64,000 nt of DNA. Origin: Acidovorax sp. sif1233. Its GTDB lineage: Bacteria > Pseudomonadota > Gammaproteobacteria > Burkholderiales > Burkholderiaceae_C. How positions within the stretch are numbered: the first letter of the stretch is position 1; every line of letters begins with the position of its first letter. Positions 26,531 to 34,552 of this stretch are shown one piece after another. Below the pieces are notes generated by a model that searched no databases, was not told where the DNA came from, and was given only the letters and a program-made list of their open reading frames with translations. The position numbers were made by a program, and so were the translations under genes. The stretch lies in assembly GCF_019218755.1 (NCBI RefSeq), contig NZ_JAHUWZ010000010.1, positions 1 through 64,000 of the forward strand, in the 5' to 3' direction.

Positions 26531-26576
26531 ATACAAATAGTAAGCACACATTCCATTTCCGGGCAAAATGGTGGCC

Positions 26577-28010
26577 ATGCAACTGAACTACATCGCCAAC
26601 GCCTCGGTTCCGTCCGCCTCGGGCCGCACGATCCCCGTGATCGACCCGTCCGACGGCCAGACCTTCGACGAAATCCAGCGCAGCAACGCCGACGACATCG
26701 ATGCGGCGGTGCATGCGGCGCGCCAGTGCTACCACGCGGTGTGGCAGAAGATGGCGCCCGTGGAGCGCGGCCGCCTGCTGCAAAAGCTCTCGGCCAAGAT
26801 CCTGGAGCATGCCGACGAACTCACGGCCCTGGAGCAGCGCGACTGTGGCAAGCCCACCAAGCAGGCACGCGCCGATGCGATTGCGCTGGCGCGCTACTTC
26901 GAGTTCTACGCCGGTGCGTGCGACAAGTTCCACGGCGAGACGATTCCCTACCCCGACGGCTACAGCGTGCTCACCTGGCGCGAGCCGCATGGCGTCACGG
27001 GCCATGTGATCCCCTGGAACTACCCCATGCAGATCTTCGGCCGCAGCGTGGGCGGCGCCCTGGCGGCGGGCAACGTGTGTGTGGTCAAGCCCGCCGAGGA
27101 CGCCTGCCTGTCGCTGATCCGCGTGGCGCAGCTGGCGGCCGAGGTGGGCTTCCCCTCCGGCGCGCTGAACATCGTCACCGGCTACGGCCACGAGGTGGGC
27201 GATGCACTGGCGCGCCACCCGGGCATCGACCACATCAGCTTCACCGGCAGCCCCAAGATCGGCACGCTGATCCAGCAGGTGGCCGCCGAGCGCCACTGCC
27301 CCGTCACGCTGGAGCTGGGCGGCAAGAGCCCGCAGATCATCTTTGCCGATGCCGACCTGGACGCCGCCATTCCCGTGGTCATCAACGCCATCGTGCAGAA
27401 CGCCGGGCAGACCTGCTCGGCGGGCTCGCGCGTGCTGATCGACTCGCTGATCTATGAACCCCTGCTCGAACGCCTGGGCAAGGCGTTTGAAAAGCTGCGC
27501 GTGGGCCCCGCCGCCATGGACCTGGACGTGGGCCCGCTGATCCGCCAGACGCAGCAGCAGCGCGTGTGGGACTTCCTGTCCGACGCGCAGGTGGCCGGCA
27601 TTCCCATGGTGGCCCAGGGCGTGGTGGTGGACGAAGCCCCCGAGACCGGCTACTACCAGGCCCCCACGCTGCTGCGCGATGTGCCTGTGCAGCACCGCCT
27701 GGCGCAGGAAGAAGTCTTCGGCCCCGTGCTGTCGGCCATGGCCTTCCAGGACGAGGACCATGCGGTGGAACTCGCCAACGCCACGCAGTTCGGCCTGGTG
27801 GCCGGGATCTGGACGCGCGACGGTGCGCGCCAGTTCCGCATGGCCAAGCGCGTGCACAGCGGCCAGGTGTTCATCAACAACTACGGCGCTGCGGGCGGTG
27901 TGGAGCTGCCGTTTGGCGGCGTCAAATCCAGCGGCTACGGGCGCGAAAAGGGCTTTGAGGCGCTGTACGGCTTCACCACCTTGAAGACCGTCGCCATCAA
28001 GTACGGTTGA
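26577..28010 (+). CDS. Aldehyde dehydrogenase, betaine-aldehyde dehydrogenase-like
   Basis: The 477-residue enzyme oxidises an aldehyde with NAD(P)+. Visible marks are PWNYPM near residue 145, the coenzyme-binding FTGSPKIG, the general-base glutamate in LELGGKSP near 245 and the catalytic cysteine in NAGQTCSAGSR near 278. A C-terminal PFGGVKSSGYGREKG matches the family. The exact aldehyde is not readable; betaine or gamma-aminobutyraldehyde are typical of this subgroup. An in-frame ATG three codons upstream (26568) is an alternative start. It follows the Crp/Fnr gene and a family A repeat. Confidence 0.92.
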   Translation: MQLNYIANASVPSASGRTIPVIDPSDGQTFDEIQRSNADDIDAAVHAARQCYHAVWQKMAPVERGRLLQKLSAKILEHADELTALEQRDCGKPTKQARADAIALARYFEFYAGACDKFHGETIPYPDGYSVLTWREPHGVTGHVIPWNYPMQIFGRSVGGALAAGNVCVVKPAEDACLSLIRVAQLAAEVGFPSGALNIVTGYGHEVGDALARHPGIDHISFTGSPKIGTLIQQVAAERHCPVTLELGGKSPQIIFADADLDAAIPVVINAIVQNAGQTCSAGSRVLIDSLIYEPLLERLGKAFEKLRVGPAAMDLDVGPLIRQTQQQRVWDFLSDAQVAGIPMVAQGVVVDEAPETGYYQAPTLLRDVPVQHRLAQEEVFGPVLSAMAFQDEDHAVELANATQFGLVAGIWTRDGARQFRMAKRVHSGQVFINNYGAAGGVELPFGGVKSSGYGREKGFEALYGFTTLKTVAIKYG

Positions 28011-28366
28011 AGGCCTTAGAACGTGTTCACGATCTCCCAGGGGTCGCGCAGTGGTTTTTGCGGGATGGGATGCAAGGCGCGGTGGGCAGCCAATAGCTCG
28101 GCTATTGGCAAGCGCCGCAACGCCGCAGACCGCCCGCAAAGACCACTGCCCGAAGGGTTGGAGCGAAATCGGGCGATTGGGCGCCTCGGCTGCTTGCATG
28201 GGCATGAGCCCATGCGGCGCATCCGAAGCATCCACTCATCCCGATTGCGCTCCAACGCGATCCCCTGCGAGATCGTGAACACGTTCTCAGTGTCCCGCCC
28301 GCGCACGACGGCACGGGCAGGCCCCGCTAACCTCGGCTGCTTCTGTACGACGATTTTTCTTCCTCC
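28011..28366. other. 356-bp gap filled by the MITE-like element
   Basis: Apart from the 270-bp element, the remaining 79 bases up to the DUF2889 start contain no recognisable feature; GAGG-like ribosome sites are absent and the start is preceded by a T/C-rich stretch. Confidence 0.6.
28018..28287. mobile_element. 270-bp non-coding element with terminal inverted repeats and two internal hairpins (MITE-like)
   Basis: Both ends read AGAACGTGTTCACGATCTC inward, and similarity continues for about 31 bases with one mismatch and one gap. Inside lie two long stem-loops. The left has GCAGTGGTTTTTGCGGG at 28048-28064 pairing with 28133-28149 (one mismatch), with a CCAATAGC/GCTATTGG hairpin inside it. 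The right has TTGGAGCGAAATCGGG at 28158-28173 pairing with 28240-28255 (one mismatch), with a GCATGGGC/GCCCATGC hairpin inside it. No open frame of credible length is present. It lies seven bases after the aldehyde dehydrogenase stop. Confidence 0.75.
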
Positions 28367-28984
28367 ATGCCCCTGAGCCCCCCCGCCCCCCGCACCCTGA
28401 AGCATGTCCGCCGGGTGAACTACCAGGGCTTTGAACGCGACGATGGCCTGTGGGACATCGAGGGCGAGCTGCACGACAGCAAGGCCTACGACGCCCCCTC
28501 GCACCGCGACCCGACGCGCACGCGCCTGGCGGGTGAGGCCATCCACCACATGTGGCTGCGCGTGACCGTGAACCGCCAGCTGGTGGTGCAGGCGGTGGAC
28601 GTGTCCATGGACTCGCATCCGCTCAAAGGCTGCACCGAGGCCCAGGCGGCGCTGCAGCGCATGGTGGGCTGCAGCATGGCGCGCGGCTGGCGCCAGGCCA
28701 TCCAGAAGCACCTGGGCGGCGTGGAAAGCTGCACACACCTGCGCGAACTGCTGTTCAACCTGGCCACGGCGGCCTTCCAGTCGGTGCCCGCGGTGTTTGC
28801 CGCCAGCCACCCCGACGAGCCGCCGCGCCACCTGGGCCAATGCACGGGGTGGGACTTCAACGGCAGCGGCGTGAAGGAATTTTTCCCCCAGTTCCATGGC
28901 CGGGAATCCAAGGCAACCGCCTCGGCCGCCCCGACGGCCCCTGCCACTGAAGTTTCAGCCCCATCGGGCTCTAGCGCTGGTTGA
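28367..28984 (+). CDS. DUF2889 family protein, function unknown
   Basis: The 205-residue cytoplasmic protein matches the DUF2889 family by its N-terminal block (RVNYQGFERDDGLWDIEGEL), the central CTEAQAALQRMVGCSMARGW-like segment with two cysteines and the segment GGVESCTHLRELL. No catalytic role is known. The last residues (SAPSGSSAG) and the stop codon come from a family A repeat, so the tail after about residue 190 is probably not part of the ancestral protein. Confidence 0.85.
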   Translation: MPLSPPAPRTLKHVRRVNYQGFERDDGLWDIEGELHDSKAYDAPSHRDPTRTRLAGEAIHHMWLRVTVNRQLVVQAVDVSMDSHPLKGCTEAQAALQRMVGCSMARGWRQAIQKHLGGVESCTHLRELLFNLATAAFQSVPAVFAASHPDEPPRHLGQCTGWDFNGSGVKEFFPQFHGRESKATASAAPTAPATEVSAPSGSSAG

Positions 28985-29012
28985 ATAAGCGCTGGCAGCT
29001 ATCAATTTTGAT
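28950..29012. repeat. Family A palindromic repeat, copy 4
   Basis: GTTTCAGCCCCATCGGGCTC, then AGCGCTGGTTGAATAAGCGC and TGGCAGCTATCAATTTTGAT. It spans the end of the DUF2889 gene and supplies its stop codon, then runs to within 30 bases of the SDR start. Confidence 0.85.
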
Positions 29013-29042
29013 ATATCTCACCACAACCCATCGGAGACACCC

Positions 29043-29804
29043 ATGCGTGTGCAGAACAAATCCATCATCGTCACCGGCGCCGGCAACGGCATTGGCGAAG
29101 GCATCGCCAAGCGCCTGGCCGCAGAGGGCGGCAAGGTCATCGTCAATGACATCAACGAGGCAGGAGGCCAGCGCGTGGTGGCCGAGATCACGGCGGCAGG
29201 CGGCACGGCCGCTTTCTTCAAGGCCGACGTGACGAAGTCCGCCGAAGTGAAGGCCATGGTGGACGAGGCCGTGCGCCTGTACGGCCGCCTGGACGTGGTG
29301 GTGAACAACGCGGGCTGGACGCACCGCAACCGCCCCATGCTCGAAGTGAGCGAGGACGAGTTCGACAAGGTCTATGCCATCAACATGAAGAGCATCTACC
29401 TGTCGGCCATCCACGCCGTGCCCGCATTGCGCCAGGCCGGTGGCGGCAGCATCATCAACATCGCCTCCACCGCCGGCCTGCGCCCCCGCCCGGGCCTGAC
29501 CTGGTACAACGGCTCCAAGGGCGCCGTCATCATCACCAGCAAGTCCATGGCCGCCGAGCTGGGCCCCGACAACATCCGCGTGAACTGCATCAACCCCGTG
29601 TTCAACCCCGACACCGGCCTGGCCGCCGAGTTCGCGGGCGGCCCGGTGGACGAGGCGCGCCGCGCCAAGTTCCTGGCCACCATTCCGCTGGGCCGCTTCT
29701 CCACCGCGCTAGACGTGGCCAACGCCGCGCTGTACCTGGCGAGCGACGAGGCGTCCTTCGTCAGCGGCGTGTGCATTGAGGTGGACGGCGGGCGCTGCGT
29801 GTAG
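29043..29804 (+). CDS. Short-chain dehydrogenase/reductase (SDR, classical)
   Basis: The 253-residue oxidoreductase has the coenzyme motif TGAGNGIGEG (residues 11-20), NNAG near 89, catalytic Ser in NIASTAG near 142, and Tyr/Lys in WYNGSKGA near 155-162. Asp at position 37 (VNDINEAG) after the second strand suggests NAD preference by family knowledge. The C-terminal GRFSTALDVANAALYLASDE and VSGVCIEVDGG are typical of FabG-like members. The substrate is not readable. ATCGGAGACACCC before the ATG provides a ribosome site. Confidence 0.94.
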   Translation: MRVQNKSIIVTGAGNGIGEGIAKRLAAEGGKVIVNDINEAGGQRVVAEITAAGGTAAFFKADVTKSAEVKAMVDEAVRLYGRLDVVVNNAGWTHRNRPMLEVSEDEFDKVYAINMKSIYLSAIHAVPALRQAGGGSIINIASTAGLRPRPGLTWYNGSKGAVIITSKSMAAELGPDNIRVNCINPVFNPDTGLAAEFAGGPVDEARRAKFLATIPLGRFSTALDVANAALYLASDEASFVSGVCIEVDGGRCV

Positions 29805-30193
29805 GCACCTGCTGGCGGTCTCGCAAGGGATCGCGCCCGGGCGCCCGCCACCTGCAAGGCCGCCGGAGGCCGCCCCGCGCAGGCACAAGCCGCACCAGGG
29901 AGGTGCGGATTGATTGACGGTTGCAGGGCAGCTGCCTATAGTGCCGCCCATCCATGTTTGCAAGCGCCTCTCCCGTCACGACCCCCAGCGGCACCGCGCC
30001 GCTGCGCCGTGCCGCGCGCTCGCAAGCCACCCTCCAGGCCGGCGACCGCCGGGTCTGCACGCTTGCTGCAGACTCCTGAGCCCGGCGACACCCTCTCCCC
30101 CACGTTCTTTCGCGCACCTCCTGTCGCCGGGCCCATCCCCCAGGCGCTTGCTTGCGCCCAGGCCACGGCCCGGGGCAGCCTTGAGGAGTGTTG
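29805..30193 (+). promoter_or_regulatory. Promoter and 245-base leader of the beta-helix protein gene
   Basis: This 389-bp gap carries a sigma-70 promoter, TTGACG at 29914-29919 and TATAGT at 29937-29942, with a 17-base spacer. Transcription would begin near 29949. The leader then contains a 41-codon open frame (29954-30079), an 11-base perfect inverted repeat directly after it (GCCCGGCGACA at 30080-30090, TGTCGCCGGGC at 30122-30132), a smaller GGCGC/GCGCC hairpin near 30149-30164, and the ribosome site GAGGAG at 30183-30188. Confidence 0.65.
29954..30079 (+). CDS. Possible 41-residue leader ORF
   Basis: The frame begins with the first ATG after the predicted promoter, only about five bases past the likely transcription start, and ends one base before an 11-bp inverted repeat. 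It reads MFASASPVTTPSGTAP at the N-terminus and ends CTLAADS. It lacks a ribosome site, so a leaderless start would be needed. I do not recognise the peptide. Its position suggests a leader peptide with attenuation, but chance is possible because GC-rich DNA gives many open frames. Confidence 0.3.
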   Translation: MFASASPVTTPSGTAPLRRAARSQATLQAGDRRVCTLAADS

Positions 30194-31168
30194 ATGCCCC
30201 CGTTCCCTTCCGGCGAGATATCGCTCGCCCCGTGCCCCCCCGCGCGCCACGACCCCGCCGACGGAGCCGCTGCCAGCCTGACGGCCGCCACCGACATCAC
30301 CCGCCACTTCATCCGCGCCAAACGGCCCTGCGCCGACGGCTACCGCTGGTACCTGCGCCGCCAGGAGGGCGCCAGCAACTACCAGGCCTTGCTGGACGAC
30401 CTGGTGCGCGAAGGCCGGGTGGAAGACGCCTGCTGGATGCTCGACCAGTTCGGCCCCACCAACGACGTGCTGGAGGTGGACCATCTGGAGGCCGACGCGC
30501 TGGTGTTCGCCGGCAGCGTGCGGTGCCAGGGCAGCGCCGACGTGGACGGTGTGCTGCGCACCGGCCGCAGCCTCAGCGTGCTGGGTGGCCTGCGGGTGGG
30601 CGGTGCGCTGCGGGTGGGAGAAGACCTGCGCGTCGCGGGCGCGCTGCGCTGTGAGGGCAGCGTGCGGCTGCACGGCGACGCGCGCGTGGGCGGCTCCCTG
30701 GTGGTGGCGCAGCGGCTGCAGTGCACGGGCGGCCTGCGCGTGGGCGGTGAGCTGGACGCTGGCGCCTCGGCCCACATCGGCGGCCACTGCACGGTGGGCC
30801 AGGACCTGCGCGTGGCAGGCGCCCTGGACGGCGGCGGAGGCATCAAGGTGGGCGGCCACCTTCACGGCGACGCGGCCGTGCAGGCCACGCACGGCCTGCA
30901 GGTGGCGGGCGACGTGGACTGCCGGGGCCACCTGCAGGTGGGCTCGGGCGTGCGCGCGGGCGGGCGCATCCACGCAGGAGGGGCCATCCGCGCGGGCGAA
31001 AGCCTGTCGGCGGGGGAAACCATCGCGGCGGGTGAAGCCTATGGCGTGTACGCCGGCCTGGTGGTGCCGCTGCCCGACTGGCCCCACAGCGCCCGGGTGT
31101 GCGCCCGTGAGCAGCCCGCGCGCCTGCTGAGCGGCTGCTGGACCGATGGCCAGGGGCACACGCCATGA
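30194..31168 (+). CDS. Bactofilin-like polymer-forming protein with long beta-helix
   Basis: The 324-residue cytoplasmic protein has an N-terminal region with FIRAKRPCADGYRWYLRRQE and a block ALLDDLVREGRVEDACWMLD (about residues 58-77), then about 190 residues of short repeats in which Val, Leu or Ile alternates with Gly every five to six residues (GGLRVGGALRVGEDLRVAG). This is the pattern of a right-handed beta-helix as in bactofilins, which self-assemble into filaments. It is longer than typical bactofilins (100-150 residues). GAGGAG lies five bases before the ATG. Its stop overlaps the next start (ATGA), so the acetyltransferase-like gene is coupled. Confidence 0.75.
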   Translation: MPPFPSGEISLAPCPPARHDPADGAAASLTAATDITRHFIRAKRPCADGYRWYLRRQEGASNYQALLDDLVREGRVEDACWMLDQFGPTNDVLEVDHLEADALVFAGSVRCQGSADVDGVLRTGRSLSVLGGLRVGGALRVGEDLRVAGALRCEGSVRLHGDARVGGSLVVAQRLQCTGGLRVGGELDAGASAHIGGHCTVGQDLRVAGALDGGGGIKVGGHLHGDAAVQATHGLQVAGDVDCRGHLQVGSGVRAGGRIHAGGAIRAGESLSAGETIAAGEAYGVYAGLVVPLPDWPHSARVCAREQPARLLSGCWTDGQGHTP

Positions 31169-31839
31169 TGCCCGGAGCCTGCGCCTTGCACCTCGCGCCC
31201 CGCATCGCCCCCGGTGCCCCGGCCGGCCGGGGCTGGCTGGGTGCGCTGGGCCACCTGCTGACCGAACTGCGCATCGACGTGGACCTGTCGGGCCGCGACA
31301 TCCAGCGCGAGTTCGACGCACTGCACGAACGCATCCGCACCAACCACCGCACCCGCGACGCGATGCGCGCGCTGCCCCTGCGCCTGCACGGGCTGGAGTT
31401 GCGCCTGCGCGAAGCCGACGGCGAGTATTTTGTCTACGCCATCGACCCGCAGCGCAACCGCATCGTGGCCTACACCGTGTTCAACCGGCTGGTCGAGGTG
31501 GACCGCCGCACCGACCGCCACCTGCGCGCGCCCCACACCAAGGTGGTGGACGGCTACCGCCGCATGGGCATTGCCTCCGCCATCTACCGCTGGTGGCTGG
31601 ACTCGGGCCGCAGCCTCATGACCGGGGCACGCCAGTCCGCCGGGGCCCACGGCCTGTGGATGGCCCTGGCGCGCGACTATGAGCTGGCGGCGGTGCGCAT
31701 CGACGCGCACAAACGCGTGCAGCGCCTGCCCCTGCCACCACCCCCGGGATTCTTCGACGCGCTGGACACCCGGCTGGTGCTGGTGGGGCGCGATTGCCGC
31801 CTGGCGGACTTCACGCAGCACGCGGCCTGCAGGGGCTGA
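31165..31839 (+). CDS. Acetyltransferase-like (GNAT) protein coupled to the beta-helix gene
   Basis: The 224-residue protein contains a candidate acetyl-CoA loop, GYRRMGIASAIYRWW near residues 132-146 (R-x-x-G-x-A), after strands such as FVYAIDPQRNRIVAYTVFN, fitting the GNAT fold. The N-terminal 40 residues and the end (DTRLVLVGRDCRLADF) are not recognised. Because the start overlaps the beta-helix gene stop, the two products probably act together; a role in modifying or assembling the filament is speculation. Adjacent second ATG at 31168 is an equal start choice. Confidence 0.55.
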   Translation: MMPGACALHLAPRIAPGAPAGRGWLGALGHLLTELRIDVDLSGRDIQREFDALHERIRTNHRTRDAMRALPLRLHGLELRLREADGEYFVYAIDPQRNRIVAYTVFNRLVEVDRRTDRHLRAPHTKVVDGYRRMGIASAIYRWWLDSGRSLMTGARQSAGAHGLWMALARDYELAAVRIDAHKRVQRLPLPPPPGFFDALDTRLVLVGRDCRLADFTQHAACRG

Positions 31840-31864
31840 CGGGGGGCCGGATGCCCCCGGACGC

Positions 31865-32707
31865 TCAGCCCAGCACCTCGCGCAGGGCTGCCTCGTACAG
31901 GTTGGTGAGCTTGTCCATCACGCCCAGCAGGCGCTCGCTGGTGGTGGCCACGGCGTTGAGCCCCACGTCATCGGCCGGGCGGCGCAGGGCCGATTCAAAG
32001 AACAGCCACTGCGAGTCGGCCAGCTCCAGCTCGTTGCGGATGGCGGGGGTGGACACCGGCGCCGCCTTCAACGTCTGCAGTGCCTGGCGGAAGTCGGCGG
32101 CGTCGGAGGCCAGTTGCGCCTGCACCACCTTGGACTCCACCTTGGCCGCGTGCAGAAAGTAGTTCTTGGCCAGGCGCTGCGACAGCATGCGCTGGCGGCC
32201 CGCCAGGTTCACCAGCCGCGCGCTGGGGGCCTGCGCCAGCCTCTCGATCGACTCGGTCACGGCCTGGGAAACCAGCAGCGTGCGGTCGGCCTGATCGGAC
32301 GCCGCCACCACCAGCGCCGTCTGGGTGGCTGGCACGGTGGTCAACTGGTTGAGCAGGGCAAACTGCTTTTGCACTTCTTCCAGCTGGCGCCCCACGTCGG
32401 CCGGCCAGCGCCCCGACTGCAGGCCCCGCGCCAGTTCGCTGCTGCCCGACTGCACCATCTTGCGCGCCAGCCCCATCACATCCACCGCCGCCCCCGGCAG
32501 CACCTGCAGGTACTGCTGGCAATAGGCCTTGGCCATCCGCTGCGACAGGGCGCGGAACCAGCCCGCATAGTTGATGGCCCCCGACAGCCCTATCTGCGCC
32601 TGGGCACTGTGGCCCCAGGTGGGCAGCAGGATGCCCGCCGCCACCCATTGAACCGCCACGCGGCGCTGGCATGGCAGGGCGTCGGCGAAGAACTCACGAA
32701 CTGGCAT
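31865..32707 (-). CDS. Exported protein with PilJ/NarX-type N-terminal sensor domains
   Basis: The 280-residue product has a hydrophobic N-terminal signal (VAVQWVAAGILLPTWGHSAQA, cleavage near residue 37) and two copies of the type IV pili MCP N-terminal domain (PF13675): INYAGWFRALSQRMAKAYCQ and LVNLAGRQRMLSQRLAKNYF. In NarX and PilJ such helical domains sense ligands such as nitrate in the periplasm. Here no kinase or MCP output domain follows, so it is a free sensor or binding protein. I start at 32707 because a -24/-12 promoter ends just upstream and AGGGGA lies at proper spacing; the frame extends to 32770, but that would precede transcription. Confidence 0.85.
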   Translation of the reverse strand: MPVREFFADALPCQRRVAVQWVAAGILLPTWGHSAQAQIGLSGAINYAGWFRALSQRMAKAYCQQYLQVLPGAAVDVMGLARKMVQSGSSELARGLQSGRWPADVGRQLEEVQKQFALLNQLTTVPATQTALVVAASDQADRTLLVSQAVTESIERLAQAPSARLVNLAGRQRMLSQRLAKNYFLHAAKVESKVVQAQLASDAADFRQALQTLKAAPVSTPAIRNELELADSQWLFFESALRRPADDVGLNAVATTSERLLGVMDKLTNLYEAALREVLG

Positions 32708-32739
32708 GGGAATCCCCTGAAATCGGATGCCGTATTGTT

Positions 32740-32753
32740 GCAATGCAACATCC
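32740..32753 (-). promoter_or_regulatory. Sigma-54-like promoter of the PilJ-N gene
   Basis: Minus strand TGGATGTTGCATTGCA (32754 down to 32739): GG at 32753-32752 and GC at 32741-32740 with the required ten-base spacing, and TTGCA at -12. Predicted start of transcription is near 32728, about 21 bases before the ATG. It is imperfect at the -24 flank (ATG for CAC). The same bases form the palindrome TGTTGCATTGCAACA. Confidence 0.5.
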
Positions 32754-32873
32754 AGAGTGCCCTGCGCCATGTCAAAGGCGGGCCACGCCGCCGCCGGGGC
32801 AGAACTTGACCGCGATCAACTCCGCGCGCAGGGGCTTGCCCCTCTGCGGGGCCCCTTGCGGCAAAATCACCCC

Positions 32874-34013
32874 ATGGCCGAACGTGTGATTCCCCTGGTG
32901 GACCAACGCATCGCCGCACTGGCGGCGCGGGTGCCCACGCACCCGGTGGCCCCCACGGGCCAACTCACCGACACCCGGGGCCGCCCGCTGCGCGACCTGC
33001 GCATCAGCGTGACGGACCGCTGCAACTTCCGCTGCAACTACTGCATGCCCAAGGAAGTGTTCGACAAGGACTACCCCTACCTGCCGCACGGTGCCTTGCT
33101 GAGCTTCGAGGAGATCACCCGGCTGGCGCGGCTGTTCCTGGCGCACGGCGTGCGCAAGATCCGCCTGACCGGCGGCGAGCCCCTGCTGCGCAAGAACCTG
33201 GAAGCGCTGGTGGCCCAGCTGGCCCAGCTGCGCACGGTGGACGGCCTGGCGCCCGACCTCACCCTCACCACCAACGGGTCGCTGCTGGCGCGCAAGGCCC
33301 AGGCCTTGAAGGATGCGGGCCTGAACCGCGTGACCGTGAGCCTGGACGGACTGGACGACACGATCTTTCGCCGCATGAACGATGTGGACTTTCCGGTGGC
33401 CGACGTGCTGGCGGGCATCGAAGCCGCGCACGCGGCGGGCCTGTCGCACATCAAGGTCAACATGGTGGTCAAGCGCGGCACCAACGACCATGAAATCTTG
33501 CCCATGGCGCGCCACTTTCGCGGCACGGGCACCACGCTGCGTTTCATCGAGTACATGGACGTGGGCGCCACCAACGGCTGGCGCATGGACGAGGTGCTGC
33601 CCTCGGCCGAGCTGATCGAACGCCTGCGCGCCGAGCTGCCGCTGGTGCAGCTCGACCCCAGCAGCCCCGGCGAGACCGCCGAGCGCTGGGGCTACACCAA
33701 CGCACAAGGCCAGTACGACCCCGCCCTGGGCGAGGTGGGCGTGATCAGCAGCGTGACCCAGGCCTTCTGCCACGACTGCAACCGCGCGCGCCTGTCCACC
33801 GAAGGCAAGCTCTACCTGTGCCTGTTTGCCTCGGAGGGTTACGACCTGCGCACCCTGCTGCGCGGCGGCGCCAGCGACGAAGCGATCGCCTCGGCCATCG
33901 CCCCCATCTGGCAACAGCGCGGCGACCGCTATTCGGAGCTGCGCAGCAGCCTGCCGGCGGACACCACACAGGGTGGCGCGCGGCGGGTGGAGATGAGCTA
34001 TATCGGCGGCTAG
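32874..34013 (+). CDS. moaA: GTP 3',8-cyclase (molybdenum cofactor biosynthesis protein A)
   Basis: This radical-SAM enzyme starts molybdopterin synthesis by converting GTP to the 3',8-cyclo compound. The 379-residue product has the SAM cluster motif CNFRCNYC (Cys50, Cys54, Cys57), GGEP near 104, and the C-terminal cluster segment [20 protein letters not shown] with three cysteines, and ends in the family's GG dipeptide. The start at 32874 fits the family; the longer frame upstream covers the promoter. It heads a run of genes, moaA, a small membrane protein, mobA, an acetyltransferase and moeA, and is divergent from the PilJ-N sensor gene. Confidence 0.97.
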   Translation: MAERVIPLVDQRIAALAARVPTHPVAPTGQLTDTRGRPLRDLRISVTDRCNFRCNYCMPKEVFDKDYPYLPHGALLSFEEITRLARLFLAHGVRKIRLTGGEPLLRKNLEALVAQLAQLRTVDGLAPDLTLTTNGSLLARKAQALKDAGLNRVTVSLDGLDDTIFRRMNDVDFPVADVLAGIEAAHAAGLSHIKVNMVVKRGTNDHEILPMARHFRGTGTTLRFIEYMDVGATNGWRMDEVLPSAELIERLRAELPLVQLDPSSPGETAERWGYTNAQGQYDPALGEVGVISSVTQAFCHDCNRARLSTEGKLYLCLFASEGYDLRTLLRGGASDEAIASAIAPIWQQRGDRYSELRSSLPADTTQGGARRVEMSYIGG

Positions 34014-34137
34014 CGGTGGGGCCGGCCCCGTGCATCTCGGCCCTGCGGAGCCCCCGCCCCGCGCCATGGTCCGGGCGCCGACGGTTTTCAGGCACCATGG
34101 GTGGCCGCGGCCTTCACCTCTTGCCCACACCCACCCC

Positions 34138-34521
34138 ATGCCCCTTCAATCCACGCACCGCGCACTGTTCCTGGCCAATGCCACCGTCCTGGTCACGCAC
34201 CAGATCGACGCCGCGTACTGGCATGAGTGGGAGCTGTTCCACATTCCCGGCGGCAACCAGGTCAACCTGCTGCTCAACCTGCCCATCATTGCGCTGGTGC
34301 TGTATGCCCAGGCGCAGGTCGCCCGGGGCGACGGCCGTTCGGCCCTGGCCTTCTACAAGCTCATGCCCTGCCTGGGAGCCTTGACCGTGGCGATCCACGG
34401 CCTGTTCTTTGCGCTGGGGCACGGGGCGTTCGCGCAACCCGTGTCCCTGGGCCTGCTGGCCTGCACGGCCGTCCTTTCGTGCCTGCAACTGACCGCGCTG
34501 CGTGCCCGGCAGCCGCTGTAG
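34138..34521 (+). CDS. Small four-helix membrane protein, conserved type but unnamed
   Basis: The 127-residue protein has about four membrane segments and a charged N-terminal patch [19 protein letters not shown] at residues 21-39, a recognisable signature of a small bacterial membrane family (I believe a DUF6713-type group, not certain). Function is unknown. It lies between moaA and mobA, with a 124-bp gap upstream and 31 bases before mobA. Start chosen at the ATG before [11 protein letters not shown]; the frame is open further upstream without a better start. Confidence 0.75.
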   Translation: MPLQSTHRALFLANATVLVTHQIDAAYWHEWELFHIPGGNQVNLLLNLPIIALVLYAQAQVARGDGRSALAFYKLMPCLGALTVAIHGLFFALGHGAFAQPVSLGLLACTAVLSCLQLTALRARQPL

Positions 34522-34552
34522 CACCCTGCTTTTCACCCCATCGCCCACCCCC

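Noticed and set aside
28018-28287. The palindromic element as a CRISPR or tRNA-derived array
   Set aside because: There are no regularly spaced direct repeats; the repeats are inverted and nested.
32815-32873. G/C-rich hairpins before moaA as a possible Moco riboswitch
   Set aside because: The conserved core of the Moco RNA motif cannot be found; only simple complementary runs of G and C are seen.
32727-32873. A longer MoaA N-terminus starting at 32727
   Set aside because: This would span the PilJ-N promoter region, and MoaA proteins do not have such an N-terminal extension.
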